This document shows, piece by piece, positions 5,651 to 12,843 of a stretch of DNA of 14,004 nucleotides. The position numbers were made by a program, and so were the translations under genes. The DNA is taken from assembly GCA_002471015.1 (NCBI GenBank), contig DKPB01000088.1:1-14004 (forward strand). Reading direction: 5' to 3'. Every line of letters starts with the position of its first letter. Position 1 is the first letter of the stretch. Source of the stretch: Stenotrophomonas sp. UBA7346 (GTDB lineage: Bacteria; Pseudomonadota; Gammaproteobacteria; Xanthomonadales; Xanthomonadaceae). The notes under the pieces were generated by a model, which saw nothing but the letters and a program-made list of their open reading frames with translations, had not been told where the DNA came from and made no database searches.

Positions 5651-6301
5651 TCAGCAGTTGGGCCTGAGCAGGCCGCAGTACAGCCCCTCGATCGAAAAGT
5701 CCTGATCCGGCAGCACTTCGATGGGGGCATAGTCAGGATTGCGCGGCAGCAGGCGGATGCGGTCCTTGGCGATCTTCAGCAGCTTGACGGTGATCTCGTC
5801 ATCGATCCGCGCCACCACGATCTGCCCGGAACGGGCGTCGCGGGTGCGGTGCACCCCGATCAGGTCGCCATTGAAGATGCCCTCGTCGATCATCGAATCG
5901 CCCTGCACCTTGAGCAGGTAATCCGGGGCCGGCGAGAAGAACACCTTGTCCAGCACCACATAGTCGTCCGAACCGATATCCGCGCCGATCGGCAGCCCCG
6001 CTGCCACCCGCCCCAGGATCGGCAGACGCAGCACGTCGTCGTTGGCGGCAGCGCCCTGCTCGGCGGCCGGGCCTGCAGCACCCTCGCCCTCCGGCCTTAC
6101 CAGACGGATGCCACGGGCCCGGCCCGGGACACGCTCGATGGCGCCGGCGGCCTCCAGTGCGTCCAGGTGGTACTGCGCCGAACGCACGCCCTTGAAGCCG
6201 AACGCGCGGGCGATCTCCGTCTGTGACGGCGGCATGCCCTCGGCCTCGATGCGCTCGGCGATCAGGTCAAGGATGGCTTGCTGGGTATCGGTCAGGTTCA
6301 T
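5651..6301 (-). CDS. lexA: LexA, SOS repressor
   Basis: A 216-residue transcriptional repressor that self-cleaves when RecA filaments form. The N-terminal winged helix-turn-helix (1-69) includes PPSQTEIARAFGFKGVRSAQ (24-43). An Ala/Gly/Glu-rich linker (71-87) joins it to the S24-type protease domain. The self-cleavage site is Ala101-Gly102 in VAAGLP; the catalytic dyad is Ser136 (QGDSM) and Lys173 (ITVKLL). All parts needed for function are present. ATG at 6301 gives the canonical MNLTDTQQAILDLI start. Only two bases separate it from the LexA operator, and there is no Shine-Dalgarno, so the mRNA is probably leaderless. It heads the lexA-recA-recX block. The operator type matches the LexA1 class described in Xanthomonas. 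Confidence 0.97.
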   Translation of the reverse strand: MNLTDTQQAILDLIAERIEAEGMPPSQTEIARAFGFKGVRSAQYHLDALEAAGAIERVPGRARGIRLVRPEGEGAAGPAAEQGAAANDDVLRLPILGRVAAGLPIGADIGSDDYVVLDKVFFSPAPDYLLKVQGDSMIDEGIFNGDLIGVHRTRDARSGQIVVARIDDEITVKLLKIAKDRIRLLPRNPDYAPIEVLPDQDFSIEGLYCGLLRPNC

Positions 6302-6303
6302 GG

Positions 6304-6322
6304 TTAGTAGTATTGCTACTAA
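6304..6322. promoter_or_regulatory. LexA operator (Xanthomonadales-type SOS box)
   Basis: TTAGTAGTATTGCTACTAA is a 19-bp palindrome with perfect 7-base arms TTAGTAG/CTACTAA around TATTG. It fits the TTAGTA-N-TACTAA form reported for xanthomonad LexA and sits 2 bases upstream of the lexA start, over the predicted -10, as expected for autorepression. Confidence 0.92.
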
Positions 6323-6337
6323 CACCACTCAGCGCAA
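6309..6337 (-). promoter_or_regulatory. Predicted lexA promoter
   Basis: On the minus strand TTGCGC (6337-6332) and AATACT (6314-6309) are 17 bases apart, matching 3 and 4 of 6 consensus bases. The -10 lies inside the LexA operator. A start site about 7 bases past it falls at the lexA ATG. Confidence 0.55.
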
Positions 6338-6400
6338 GCCCTGCCCTTCGGCGCCGATCCGCCCCTCCAGATCCCACCCTGGCAGGCTTGCCCGTCCATC

Positions 6401-6417
6401 CGCGGGGACGGCCCGCG
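6401..6417 (-). other. Small GC hairpin after ubiB
   Basis: CGCGGG (6401-6406) pairs with CCCGCG (6412-6417) around a 5-base loop, starting 4 bases past the ubiB stop. There is no U-run, so termination here would be weak at best. Confidence 0.3.
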
Positions 6418-6421
6418 ACCG

Positions 6422-8101
6422 TCAGTGATGGCGGCCGCTGCGCCAGATCGAGAACAGTATCCAGATGCCGCACAGCCCCGCGCCCAGGAAGCCGGCCAGC
6501 CCCAAGGCCAGCAGCCAGCGGCTGGAGAGGCCGCCAACGCTGTGCATTACGATCGATGAACCGATGATCAGCGCTGCGGTGATCACCCCCACCACCAGCC
6601 GATTGGCCGCGCGGTTGACCTGGTCGCCAAAGCCCTGCAACGCCGCGGTTTCGACTTTCAGCTTCAACTGCCCGCGACGGGCGGCCTTGACCAACCCGCG
6701 CAGGTCCCGGGGCAGCTCGGCGGCAAAATCCAGCAGGCCCAGCAAGCTGCGCCGGCCGCGCTTGAGCAGCGCGCGCGGGGCATAACGCTGCAACACCACC
6801 CGCTCCAGGAAGGGGCGCGCGGCACTGGCCATGTCGAAATCCGGATCCAGTTGCCGGCCCATGCCTTCCAGGGTCAGGAAGGCCTTGATCATCAGCGCCA
6901 GATCAGCCGGCAGGGTCAGGCTGTAGCTGCGCAGCAACTGGGTGATGTCACCCAGCATCAGGCCAATGCGCAGGTCCTTGAGCGGGACGCCCCGGTACTG
7001 ATCGACAAACTGGCTGATGTCCTGCTGCAGCCGCGCCTCGTCCACCTCCACCGCGCCGGCCCAGTCCAGCAGCACGTCCGCCACGGCCTGTGGTTCCTGT
7101 TCCACCAGCCCGTGCAGCAGCTGTGCGACCTGGAAGCGGCGCGGTTCGGACAGCGCCCCCACCATGCCGAAATCGATCACGCCAATGCGGCCATCGCGCA
7201 TGTAGAAAATATTGCCCGGGTGCGGATCGGCGTGGAAACAACCGTCTTCCAGCACCATCTTCAGCACGATGTCCGCCCCGCGCCTGGCCAGCGCCGCGCG
7301 GTCCAGGCCGGCGGCATCCACCGCCTCCAGCTTGCGCCCGGGGATGCCGTCCACGAAGTCCTGCACGTTGAGGCTTTCGCAGGTCCATTGCCAATGCACG
7401 GCTGGAATCAGAATGTCGTCACGCCCCTCGAAATTGCGCGCGATGCGCTCGGCATTGCGGCATTCGGCGGCAAAGTCCATCTCGCTGCGCAGCGACACGG
7501 TGAACTGCTGCACCACCTCGGCGGGGCGGTTACGGCGCAGGTCCGGCAGGCGGGCCTCGACGATCTCGGCCAAACGCGCCAGCAGGCGCAGATCGGCCTC
7601 CACCACGTCGCGGATACCCGGCCTGCGAATCTTCAGTACCACCTCACGGCCATCGTGCAGCCGCGCCCGGTGCGCCTGCGCCAACGACGCCGCTGCCATC
7701 GGCGTCTCGTCCAGGAAGGCAAAGACCTCGCCCGGCGATGCGCCCAGGTCGGCCTCCAGCTGCGCGCGGATGGCTGCATAGGGCAAGGCCGGCACGGCGT
7801 TCTGCAGCTCTGACAGTTCGGCGATCCACTCCGACGGCAGCAGGTCCACGCGCGTAGCCAGCACCTGCCCGAACTTGACGAAGGTCGGCCCCAGCTCCTG
7901 CATGGCGCTGCGCACCCGCACCGGCGCGGTCATGCGCAGCATCTGCTGGCTGTCGTTCCAGCGCAGCAGGCGGCCGGCGCGCTCCAGTACATTGGCCAGG
8001 CCGGTGCGCCGCACCACGTCGCCAAACCCATAACGGATCAGGACTGCGGCAATTTCCTGCAGTCGACCCAGATCACGGACGGTGCCCAGCGTTTCCCACA
8101 T
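6422..8101 (-). CDS. ubiB: UbiB/ABC1 (AarF) family atypical kinase, ubiquinone biosynthesis
   Basis: A 559-residue member of the ABC1/UbiB protein-kinase-like family, membrane-anchored and needed for ubiquinone biosynthesis; it is thought to act as an ATPase helping handle the lipid precursors. Family marks are the KxGQ motif KFGQ (76-79), the Ala-rich nucleotide loop AAASLAQAH (136-144), the invariant Lys157 in VVLKIRRPG, the catalytic stretch HADPHPGN (290-297) and DFG (310-312). Two C-terminal hydrophobic helices, about 502-522 and 528-552, anchor it to the inner membrane. ATG at 8101 lies 36 bases past cinA, with only a weak AGG upstream. It is away from ubiE and ubiJ, its partners in E. 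coli, so its membership of the family is surer than its exact role. Confidence 0.88.
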   Translation of the reverse strand: MWETLGTVRDLGRLQEIAAVLIRYGFGDVVRRTGLANVLERAGRLLRWNDSQQMLRMTAPVRVRSAMQELGPTFVKFGQVLATRVDLLPSEWIAELSELQNAVPALPYAAIRAQLEADLGASPGEVFAFLDETPMAAASLAQAHRARLHDGREVVLKIRRPGIRDVVEADLRLLARLAEIVEARLPDLRRNRPAEVVQQFTVSLRSEMDFAAECRNAERIARNFEGRDDILIPAVHWQWTCESLNVQDFVDGIPGRKLEAVDAAGLDRAALARRGADIVLKMVLEDGCFHADPHPGNIFYMRDGRIGVIDFGMVGALSEPRRFQVAQLLHGLVEQEPQAVADVLLDWAGAVEVDEARLQQDISQFVDQYRGVPLKDLRIGLMLGDITQLLRSYSLTLPADLALMIKAFLTLEGMGRQLDPDFDMASAARPFLERVVLQRYAPRALLKRGRRSLLGLLDFAAELPRDLRGLVKAARRGQLKLKVETAALQGFGDQVNRAANRLVVGVITAALIIGSSIVMHSVGGLSSRWLLALGLAGFLGAGLCGIWILFSIWRSGRHH

Positions 8102-8137
8102 TGCAGACCTACCCCGATTGGTACCCGGCCCAGCATG

Positions 8138-8632
8138 TCACAGTTGGTCGTTGATGCCCTGCAGGGCCGCAGCCACGGTCTGCCGCCGGATCGCATCCCG
8201 ATCGCCATCGAACTGGAACAGCTCGGCTCGCGCATAGCCACCGCGTCGCTTCCAGCCTATCCAGACGCTGCCCACCGGCTTGTCGGGGCTGCCACCACCC
8301 GGGCCGGCGATGCCGGTCACCGCCACGGCAATACCGGCACCGGAATTGACCAGCGCCCCGGCCACCATTTCCAGCACGGTTTCGCGGCTTACTGCGCCGT
8401 ATTGCTCCAAGGTTTGCGCGTGCACGCCGAGCAGGCGCTGCTTTGCTTCATAGCTGTAGACCACCATGCCGCAGTCGAAGAACGCCGACGAGCCGGCGAT
8501 ATCGGTCATGCACTTGGCAATCCAGCCGCCGCTGCAGCTCTCCGCGGTCACCAGTTGCAGCGAGGCTTGCCGCAGGCGTTCGCCGAGCGCGGTGGCCAGC
8601 GCATTGAGATCGGTATCAGAGGGATTGGACAT
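8138..8632 (-). CDS. pncC: CinA C-terminal-domain protein, nicotinamide-nucleotide amidase
   Basis: A 164-residue stand-alone CinA C-terminal domain (PncC/YgaD type). Such enzymes deamidate nicotinamide mononucleotide to nicotinate mononucleotide, recycling the NMN released by NAD-dependent DNA ligase. Conserved blocks are TAESCSGG (29-36) and VTGIAGPGGGSPDKPVGS (105-122). The N-terminal molybdopterin-binding-like domain of full CinA is absent, as in E. coli YgaD. ATG at 8632 has no clear Shine-Dalgarno. It is followed by ubiB after 36 bases, probably in one transcript. In E. coli the same gene lies directly upstream of recA; here ubiB and lexA intervene. Confidence 0.92.
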   Translation of the reverse strand: MSNPSDTDLNALATALGERLRQASLQLVTAESCSGGWIAKCMTDIAGSSAFFDCGMVVYSYEAKQRLLGVHAQTLEQYGAVSRETVLEMVAGALVNSGAGIAVAVTGIAGPGGGSPDKPVGSVWIGWKRRGGYARAELFQFDGDRDAIRRQTVAAALQGINDQL

Positions 8633-8858
8633 TGCGGCACGGTTGGCTGGGCGGATAACCCTTGATGTTTTACCGCATACAGGGCCTGCGTGTCAGGGCA
8701 CGGTAGCCGGCGAAAGCGCAGCATTGACCGCAGGAGCGCAAACCGCAGCGCAGATCCCCATCCTCGGTTGGCACGGCCGCCGCGGGCTGGCCGGCGCCTG
8801 CCTCGCGGTCTGCACCACTCCGGAAAACAAGCGCCAAGAACACCACCCAACGTACCAA
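8633..8858. other. Spacer between cinA and the hflX terminator region, no supported gene
   Basis: Frames of 64-106 codons cross this stretch on the minus strand, but they run through the hairpin at 8859-8879 or into cinA, start without a Shine-Dalgarno, and have Arg/Pro/Ala-rich composition typical of non-coding GC-rich DNA. Apart from a possible cinA promoter I see nothing. Confidence 0.5.
8667..8696 (-). promoter_or_regulatory. Candidate promoter for cinA-ubiB
   Basis: On the minus strand CTGACA (8696-8691, 5 of 6 consensus) and TAAAAC (8672-8667, 4 of 6) are 18 bases apart. This gives a leader of about 30 bases before the cinA start. Pattern match only. Confidence 0.4.
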
Positions 8859-8884
8859 CAGCCGGCACAAGGCCGGCTGCTTTT
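8859..8884 (+). terminator. Hairpin with U-run on the plus strand, in the hflX 3' region
   Basis: CAGCCGGC (8859-8866) pairs with GCCGGCTG (8872-8879) around ACAAG. CTTTT follows on the plus strand. Read on the minus strand, the direction of hflX, the stem is followed by TTGGT, a poor U-run. It may still end the hflX transcript, but its polarity suits a plus-strand transcript better. Confidence 0.5.
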
Positions 8885-8897
8885 CACCCTGCAAGGA

Positions 8898-8911
8898 GGC
8901 GGCGAACCGCC
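8898..8911 (-). other. UUCG-loop hairpin right after hflX
   Basis: On the minus strand GGCGG-TTCG-CCGCC forms a 5-bp stem with a UUCG loop, beginning 4 bases past the hflX stop. It may stabilise the 3' end together with the hairpin at 8859-8879. Confidence 0.45.
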
Positions 8912-8915
8912 CGGA

Positions 8916-10226
8916 TCACCACTCGGGCGGCTTCTCCGGCAGCAATGGCCGGATCACAGCGCCATCCGCACTGGCGGCGAGCTTTTCGGCCTCGGCAATG
9001 GGAATATCCACCTCGATCAGCCAGCCGTCCTCATCGGCCTGTTCGCTGCGGATCACGTCCAACTGGTGCAGGCGTGAACGCAGGCGGCCGGCACTGGGCG
9101 GCAGGCGCACACTGCCAGTGACGTGCTGCAGGCCCAGCCGTTTGCCCAGCACCGTTTGCAGCAACTCCAGGCCGCGCCCATCACGGGCGGAGATCCAGAC
9201 GCGCTCGCGGCGCGCCTCGTCCGGCACACCGTCCTGCGCGTCGTGGCGCACTTCCGCACCGTCGATGCGATCGATCTTGTTGAACACCAACAACTGCGGC
9301 AGATCGCCCGCACCCACGGCCTGCAACACTTCGTCCACCTGTGCGATGCGCTCTTCGCGCAACGGGTCGGCGGCATCCACCAGATGCAGCAGGAAGTCGG
9401 CCTCGCGCGCTTCGGACAAGGTCGAACGGAACGCCGCCACCAGTTCGTGTGGCAGGTCACGCACGAACCCGACGGTGTCGGCCAGCATGGCGTTGCCACC
9501 TGGCAGGGTGATACGCCGCACGGTGGGGTCCAGCGTTGCAAACAACTGGTCCGCTGCGTAGGCACCGGCACCGGTCAAGGCATTGAACAGCGTCGATTTG
9601 CCGGCATTGGTGTAGCCCACCAGGGCAATGCGCGGCATTTCGCTGCGCACGCGCGCGCGGCGCATCTGGGTGCGCTGCACTTCCACCTTCTCCAGCCGCT
9701 TCTGCAGCTGCTCCACGCGCTTCTGCAGCAACCGACGGTCGGTTTCCAGCTGGGTTTCACCCGGCCCGCGCAGGCCGATGGAACCGCCGCGCTGACGCTC
9801 AAGGTGGGTCCAACCGCGCACCAGGCGGGTGGCCAGATGGCGCAACTGGGCCAGCTCGACCTGCAGCTTGCCTTCGTGGCTATGCGCGCGTTGCGCGAAG
9901 ATGTCCAGGATCAGGCCGGTACGGTCGATCACCCGCCGTTCCAGGTAGCGCTCAAGGTTGCGCTCCTGCACCGGGCTCAGCGCATGGTTGACCAGTACCA
10001 GGTCGGCACCGGTGGCATCGGCAGCCGCTTTCACTTCTTCCAGCTTGCCGCTGCCGATCAGGGTGGACGGATTGGGCCGGTCCATGCGCGCGGTGATGGT
10101 CGCCGCGATGCTGGCGCCAGCCGAGCGCGCCAGGTCGGAGAACTCCTCCAGCACATCCTCTTCCAGCCGCCCTGCATGCGGCTGGATCAACAGCGCATGT
10201 TCGCCCTTTTTCGAGCGGTCAAACAT
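8916..10226 (-). CDS. hflX: HflX, ribosome-associated GTPase
   Basis: A 436-residue OBG-HflX-like GTPase that binds the 50S subunit and splits or rescues stalled ribosomes, notably under heat stress. The N-terminal HflX domain with the glycine-rich segment GGSIGLRGPGETQLETDRR (147-165) and a coiled coil (about 165-195) precede the G domain. G1 GYTNAGKS is at 204-211, G3 DTVG at 250-253, G4 NKID at 316-319 and G5 SAR at 346-348. The C-terminal domain ends at EKPPEW. Length is close to the E. coli protein (426). ATG at 10226 lies 14 bases past the hfq stop, and AGG within the gap may serve as Shine-Dalgarno. The gene is the last of the miaA-hfq-hflX group, as in E. coli. Confidence 0.97.
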   Translation of the reverse strand: MFDRSKKGEHALLIQPHAGRLEEDVLEEFSDLARSAGASIAATITARMDRPNPSTLIGSGKLEEVKAAADATGADLVLVNHALSPVQERNLERYLERRVIDRTGLILDIFAQRAHSHEGKLQVELAQLRHLATRLVRGWTHLERQRGGSIGLRGPGETQLETDRRLLQKRVEQLQKRLEKVEVQRTQMRRARVRSEMPRIALVGYTNAGKSTLFNALTGAGAYAADQLFATLDPTVRRITLPGGNAMLADTVGFVRDLPHELVAAFRSTLSEAREADFLLHLVDAADPLREERIAQVDEVLQAVGAGDLPQLLVFNKIDRIDGAEVRHDAQDGVPDEARRERVWISARDGRGLELLQTVLGKRLGLQHVTGSVRLPPSAGRLRSRLHQLDVIRSEQADEDGWLIEVDIPIAEAEKLAASADGAVIRPLLPEKPPEW

Positions 10227-10240
10227 GCGCCGCTACCTGC

Positions 10241-10522
10241 TTATTCGCTGTCGTTTTCGTCATCGCCTGCCTGGCTTCCGTCACCCGATTGCACGTAACC
10301 ACCGCCCGGCCCCACACGCACGTTGCGCGCCGGCACCACCGTGGAAATGGCGTGCTTGTAGACCATCTGGCTGACGGTATTGCGCAGCAGCACCACGAAC
10401 TGGTCAAACGACTCGATCGTGCCCTGCAACTTGATTCCATTGACCAGGTAGACCGAAACCGGCACGCGCTCGCGACGCAGCGCGTTCAGAAACGGATCCT
10501 GCAAAGACTGCCCCTTGGACAT
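10241..10522 (-). CDS. hfq: Hfq, RNA chaperone
   Basis: A 93-residue hexameric Sm-like protein that binds small RNAs and A-rich or U-rich mRNA segments and promotes their pairing. The Sm fold covers residues 7-68, including Gln8 and the proximal-face signature YKH (55-57) in SQMVYKHAISTVVP. The tail (71-93) is Gly/Ser then acidic (GDDENDSE), short compared with E. coli. Two ATGs are adjacent, at 10525 and 10522. I chose the second because GGAG lies 6 bases before it, whereas the first has only 3 bases of spacing, and MSKGQSLQDPF is the usual start. miaA lies upstream with an 88-base gap; hflX follows after 14 bases. Confidence 0.97.
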   Translation of the reverse strand: MSKGQSLQDPFLNALRRERVPVSVYLVNGIKLQGTIESFDQFVVLLRNTVSQMVYKHAISTVVPARNVRVGPGGGYVQSGDGSQAGDDENDSE

Positions 10523-10610
10523 CATCTACTCCTCTGTTCTTGTTCTTATGGGCCGGTACTGGCATCCCCCGCCAGCCCGGAACCCCGATGGTACACCGCC
10601 ATGGGGCTTC

Positions 10611-11564
10611 CTACCTTTGCAGAAACAGCGATACCGCGTCCTGCAGGCGTCCCATTTCGCTGGCAGGGTCGAACCAGCGGGCATCCAGTTCACCGCGCAG
10701 CCAGGTCAACTGGCGCTTGGCCAGCTGGCGCGTGGCGAACACGCCCTTGTCGCGGAACTCGGCCTGGCTGCCCTGCCCGTCCAGGAACTGCCAGGCCTGG
10801 CGGTAACCCACCGCACGTATCGCCGGCAGATCCAGCGGCGAGGCCACCGCCGCCATCTCGGGGAGGGCACGCAACCCGCGCACTTCGTCCAGGAAACCGT
10901 TCTCCAGCATCAGATCGAAACGGCGCTCGATGCGCTGGTGCAGCACCGCGCGCTCGGCCGGCGCCAGGATCACCTTCAGCACCCGCAGCGGCAACCGTGC
11001 GGTGCCCGGCTGCGCCTGCCAGTAGCTGATCGGCTTGCCGGTGAGCCGATAGACCTCCAGCGCCCGTTGGATACGCTGCGGGTCGGTGGCATGGATGCGC
11101 GACGCCGCCAGCGGGTCAACGTCGGCCAGTTGCGCATGCAGCGCTGCCCAGCCCAAGGAGGCTGCTTCAGCGCTGATCTGCGCACGCAGCGACGGGTCGG
11201 CTTCGGGCATTGCGGACAAACCCTGCAGCAACGCGCGGAAGTACAGCCCGGTGCCCCCTGCCAGGATCGGCAGCCCGCCGCGGGCGACGATACCCTGCAC
11301 CGCAGCCGTCGCATCGGCAGCAAACTCCGCAGCCGAGTAGGTCTGCCAGGGGTCGCGCAGGTCCAGCAGATGGTGCGGCACGCCGTCCTGTTCAACCGCA
11401 TCGGGCTTGGCAGCACCGATGTCGAGCCCGCGGTACACCAGCGCCGAATCGACGCTGACGATCTCGCCGCCATGGGCCTTGGCCAAGGTGATCGCCGCGG
11501 CGGTCTTGCCCGACGCGGTGGGGCCCATCAGGGCGATGGCCAGCGGCCGCTGGTCGCTGCCCAT
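10611..11564 (-). CDS. miaA: MiaA, tRNA dimethylallyltransferase
   Basis: A 317-residue enzyme that transfers the dimethylallyl group of DMAPP to A37 of tRNAs reading UNN codons, the first step to ms2i6A. The P-loop GPTASGKT is at 14-21, followed by the DSALVYRGLDIGAAKP segment (39-54), then GGTGLYFRALLQG and the tRNA-binding RIQRALEVYRLTGKP; LDLPAIRAVGYRQ lies in the C-terminal part. Length matches E. coli (316). Its ATG overlaps the folP stop in TGATG (11566-11562), so translation is coupled to folP. The product modifies adenosine next to anticodons of the UNN-reading tRNAs; tRNA-Ser(GCT) in this window is not a substrate. Confidence 0.97.
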   Translation of the reverse strand: MGSDQRPLAIALMGPTASGKTAAAITLAKAHGGEIVSVDSALVYRGLDIGAAKPDAVEQDGVPHHLLDLRDPWQTYSAAEFAADATAAVQGIVARGGLPILAGGTGLYFRALLQGLSAMPEADPSLRAQISAEAASLGWAALHAQLADVDPLAASRIHATDPQRIQRALEVYRLTGKPISYWQAQPGTARLPLRVLKVILAPAERAVLHQRIERRFDLMLENGFLDEVRGLRALPEMAAVASPLDLPAIRAVGYRQAWQFLDGQGSQAEFRDKGVFATRQLAKRQLTWLRGELDARWFDPASEMGRLQDAVSLFLQR

Positions 11565-12463
11565 CAGTCCTCGTCCGGCCAGCGCAGCTGGGGCGCTGCC
11601 GTGCTGGCGCGCGGCGCCGGCACCGCTGCGAGCGCAGCCTGCACCTTCAACGCATCCACGGTGGCTGCCACGTCATGCACCCGCACAATCCCCGCACCAC
11701 GCTGCACCGCCAACAGATGTGCGGCCACCGAGCCCGCCACACGCTCGCCGGCGTCGGCACGGCCGGTGACCTCACCAATGCAGCGTTTGCGTGAAAAACC
11801 TGCCAACAGCGGTACGCCCAGGCTCAGCAGGCGCTCCTGCGCCGCCAACAGGGCGAAATTCTGCGGGGTGTCCTTGTTGAAACCGTAGCCCGGATCCACC
11901 ACCAGCCGCTTGCGCGCGATACCGGCCATCTCAGCCGCGAACAATCGCTCAGTGAGAAAGCGCTGCACCTCGCCGGCGATATCGTCATAGGCATGAGCCA
12001 CACCGGCATCATAGGGGCCGCCAACCGCATGCATCAGCACCACCGCTGCCGAGGACGCCGCCACTACTTCCAACGCACCGGGTTGGCGCAACGCCTGCAC
12101 GTCGTTGACCATGCCGGCACCGGCGGCCAAAGCCGCCTGCATCACCTCCGGCTTGAAGGTATCCACGCTCAGCGGCACCGCCACACGCGCAGCCAGGGCT
12201 TCGATCACCGGCACCACCCGGTCGATCTCCTCCTGCACCGAGACCGGTGCGGCCCCGGGGCGGGTGGATTCACCGCCGATGTCGAGCAGGTCGGCGCCCT
12301 GTTCGACCAACCCCAGCGCGTGGGCGATGGCCGCCCCGGTGCTGGCGTGCTTGCCGCCATCGGAGAACGAATCAGGCGTGACATTGACGATGCCCATCAC
12401 CTGTACCCGATCCAGCCGCAGCAAGCGACCTGCACAGTCCAGCGCGGGAGCAATATCGAACAT
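11564..12463 (-). CDS. folP: Dihydropteroate synthase
   Basis: A 299-residue TIM-barrel enzyme joining p-aminobenzoate to dihydropterin pyrophosphate in folate synthesis, the target of sulfonamides. Signatures are MGIVNVTPDSFSDGG (23-37), DIGGESTRPGA (61-71), SVDTFKPEV (99-107), MVNDVQAL (118-125), then DPGYGFNKDTPQNF, LAGFSRKRCIG and RVHDVAAT, covering pterin, pyrophosphate and PABA contacts. The usual MHMQG-like block is LMHAVGGPYDAG here. It is somewhat longer than E. coli FolP (282), with a Pro/Ala-rich C-terminal tail. I chose ATG at 12463, with GGAAG just upstream; a TTG 18 bases earlier lacks any Shine-Dalgarno. It lies downstream of ftsH, as in E. coli, and is translationally coupled to miaA. 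Confidence 0.97.
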   Translation of the reverse strand: MFDIAPALDCAGRLLRLDRVQVMGIVNVTPDSFSDGGKHASTGAAIAHALGLVEQGADLLDIGGESTRPGAAPVSVQEEIDRVVPVIEALAARVAVPLSVDTFKPEVMQAALAAGAGMVNDVQALRQPGALEVVAASSAAVVLMHAVGGPYDAGVAHAYDDIAGEVQRFLTERLFAAEMAGIARKRLVVDPGYGFNKDTPQNFALLAAQERLLSLGVPLLAGFSRKRCIGEVTGRADAGERVAGSVAAHLLAVQRGAGIVRVHDVAATVDALKVQAALAAVPAPRASTAAPQLRWPDED

Positions 12464-12521
12464 GGGGTCTTCCGGTACCAATGATGACGGGTAGTTTAAG
12501 CCGCCACCGTAGCGTTCAAGA

Positions 12522-12551
12522 ATTACTGCCCTGAGCAGCAGAACAGGTCAA
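12522..12551 (-). promoter_or_regulatory. Candidate promoter for folP-miaA-hfq-hflX
   Basis: On the minus strand TTGACC (12551-12546, 5 of 6 consensus) and AGTAAT (12527-12522, 4 of 6) are 18 bases apart. The -35 begins right after the stop codon of the 58-residue gene. The leader to folP would be about 50 bases. Pattern match only. Confidence 0.5.
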
Positions 12552-12728
12552 TCAGCGCCCCTTGCGTGCGCGGATCCGGTTACCGATCAGGCTCAGCACG
12601 ATTCCCAGCATCACGCCAATGAAGATACCCGCCAGGAAATTGTCGGTCTTCAGCCCGAACGACACACCGGCAACGGTGGCGATGACCATCTCGGGGACGT
12701 TCAACGGCGGCGGCTTGGGGTCGTTCAT
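12552..12728 (-). CDS. Small membrane protein of unknown function (58 residues)
   Basis: I do not recognise the family. The frame reads MNDPKPPPLNVPEMVIATVA at its start and ends NRIRARKGR before TGA at 12554-12552. After a Pro-rich, charged N-terminus come a moderately hydrophobic stretch (about 12-26) and a clear transmembrane helix (about 31-49, FLAGIFIGVMLGIVLSLIG), then a strongly basic tail. By the positive-inside rule the C-terminus should be cytoplasmic. ATG at 12728 has GGTGA a few bases upstream. The composition and GC-rich third positions look coding. It lies between the ftsH terminator and the folP promoter, so it may be its own short transcript or lead into folP. Neighbours give no firm clue; a link to FtsH or membrane quality control is only speculation. 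Confidence 0.75.
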   Translation of the reverse strand: MNDPKPPPLNVPEMVIATVAGVSFGLKTDNFLAGIFIGVMLGIVLSLIGNRIRARKGR

Positions 12729-12784
12729 ATCATCACCGAGGGTTACTGGAAGTCATGGTTGTCGCCCAGCCAGTGGCGGGCGCA

Positions 12785-12817
12785 AAAAAGAAAACGGGCC
12801 GGATGGCCGGCCCGTTT
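12785..12817 (-). terminator. Intrinsic terminator of ftsH
   Basis: AAACGGGCCGG (12792-12802) pairs perfectly with CCGGCCCGTTT (12807-12817), an 11-bp stem with a 4-base loop. On the minus strand TCTTTTTT follows. It starts 26 bases past the ftsH stop. Confidence 0.92.
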
Positions 12818-12843
12818 CATGCTTGCTGGCGCAGGCAGCCGAC

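Noticed and set aside
6851..7813. 320-codon plus-strand frame antisense to ubiB
   Set aside because: Same effect as above; ubiB has intact kinase-like motifs through this stretch.
8670..8894. Possible 74-residue small membrane protein on the minus strand after hflX
   Set aside because: It begins upstream of and runs through the 8859-8879 hairpin, has only a short hydrophobic stretch, a Cys/Arg-rich remainder and no convincing start; I judged it non-coding.
9123..10298. 391-codon plus-strand frame antisense to hflX
   Set aside because: hflX is intact here with all G motifs, and the antisense product has no recognisable features.
10515..11888. 457-codon plus-strand frame over miaA and folP
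   Set aside because: It crosses two well-defined minus-strand genes and has a biased, featureless composition.
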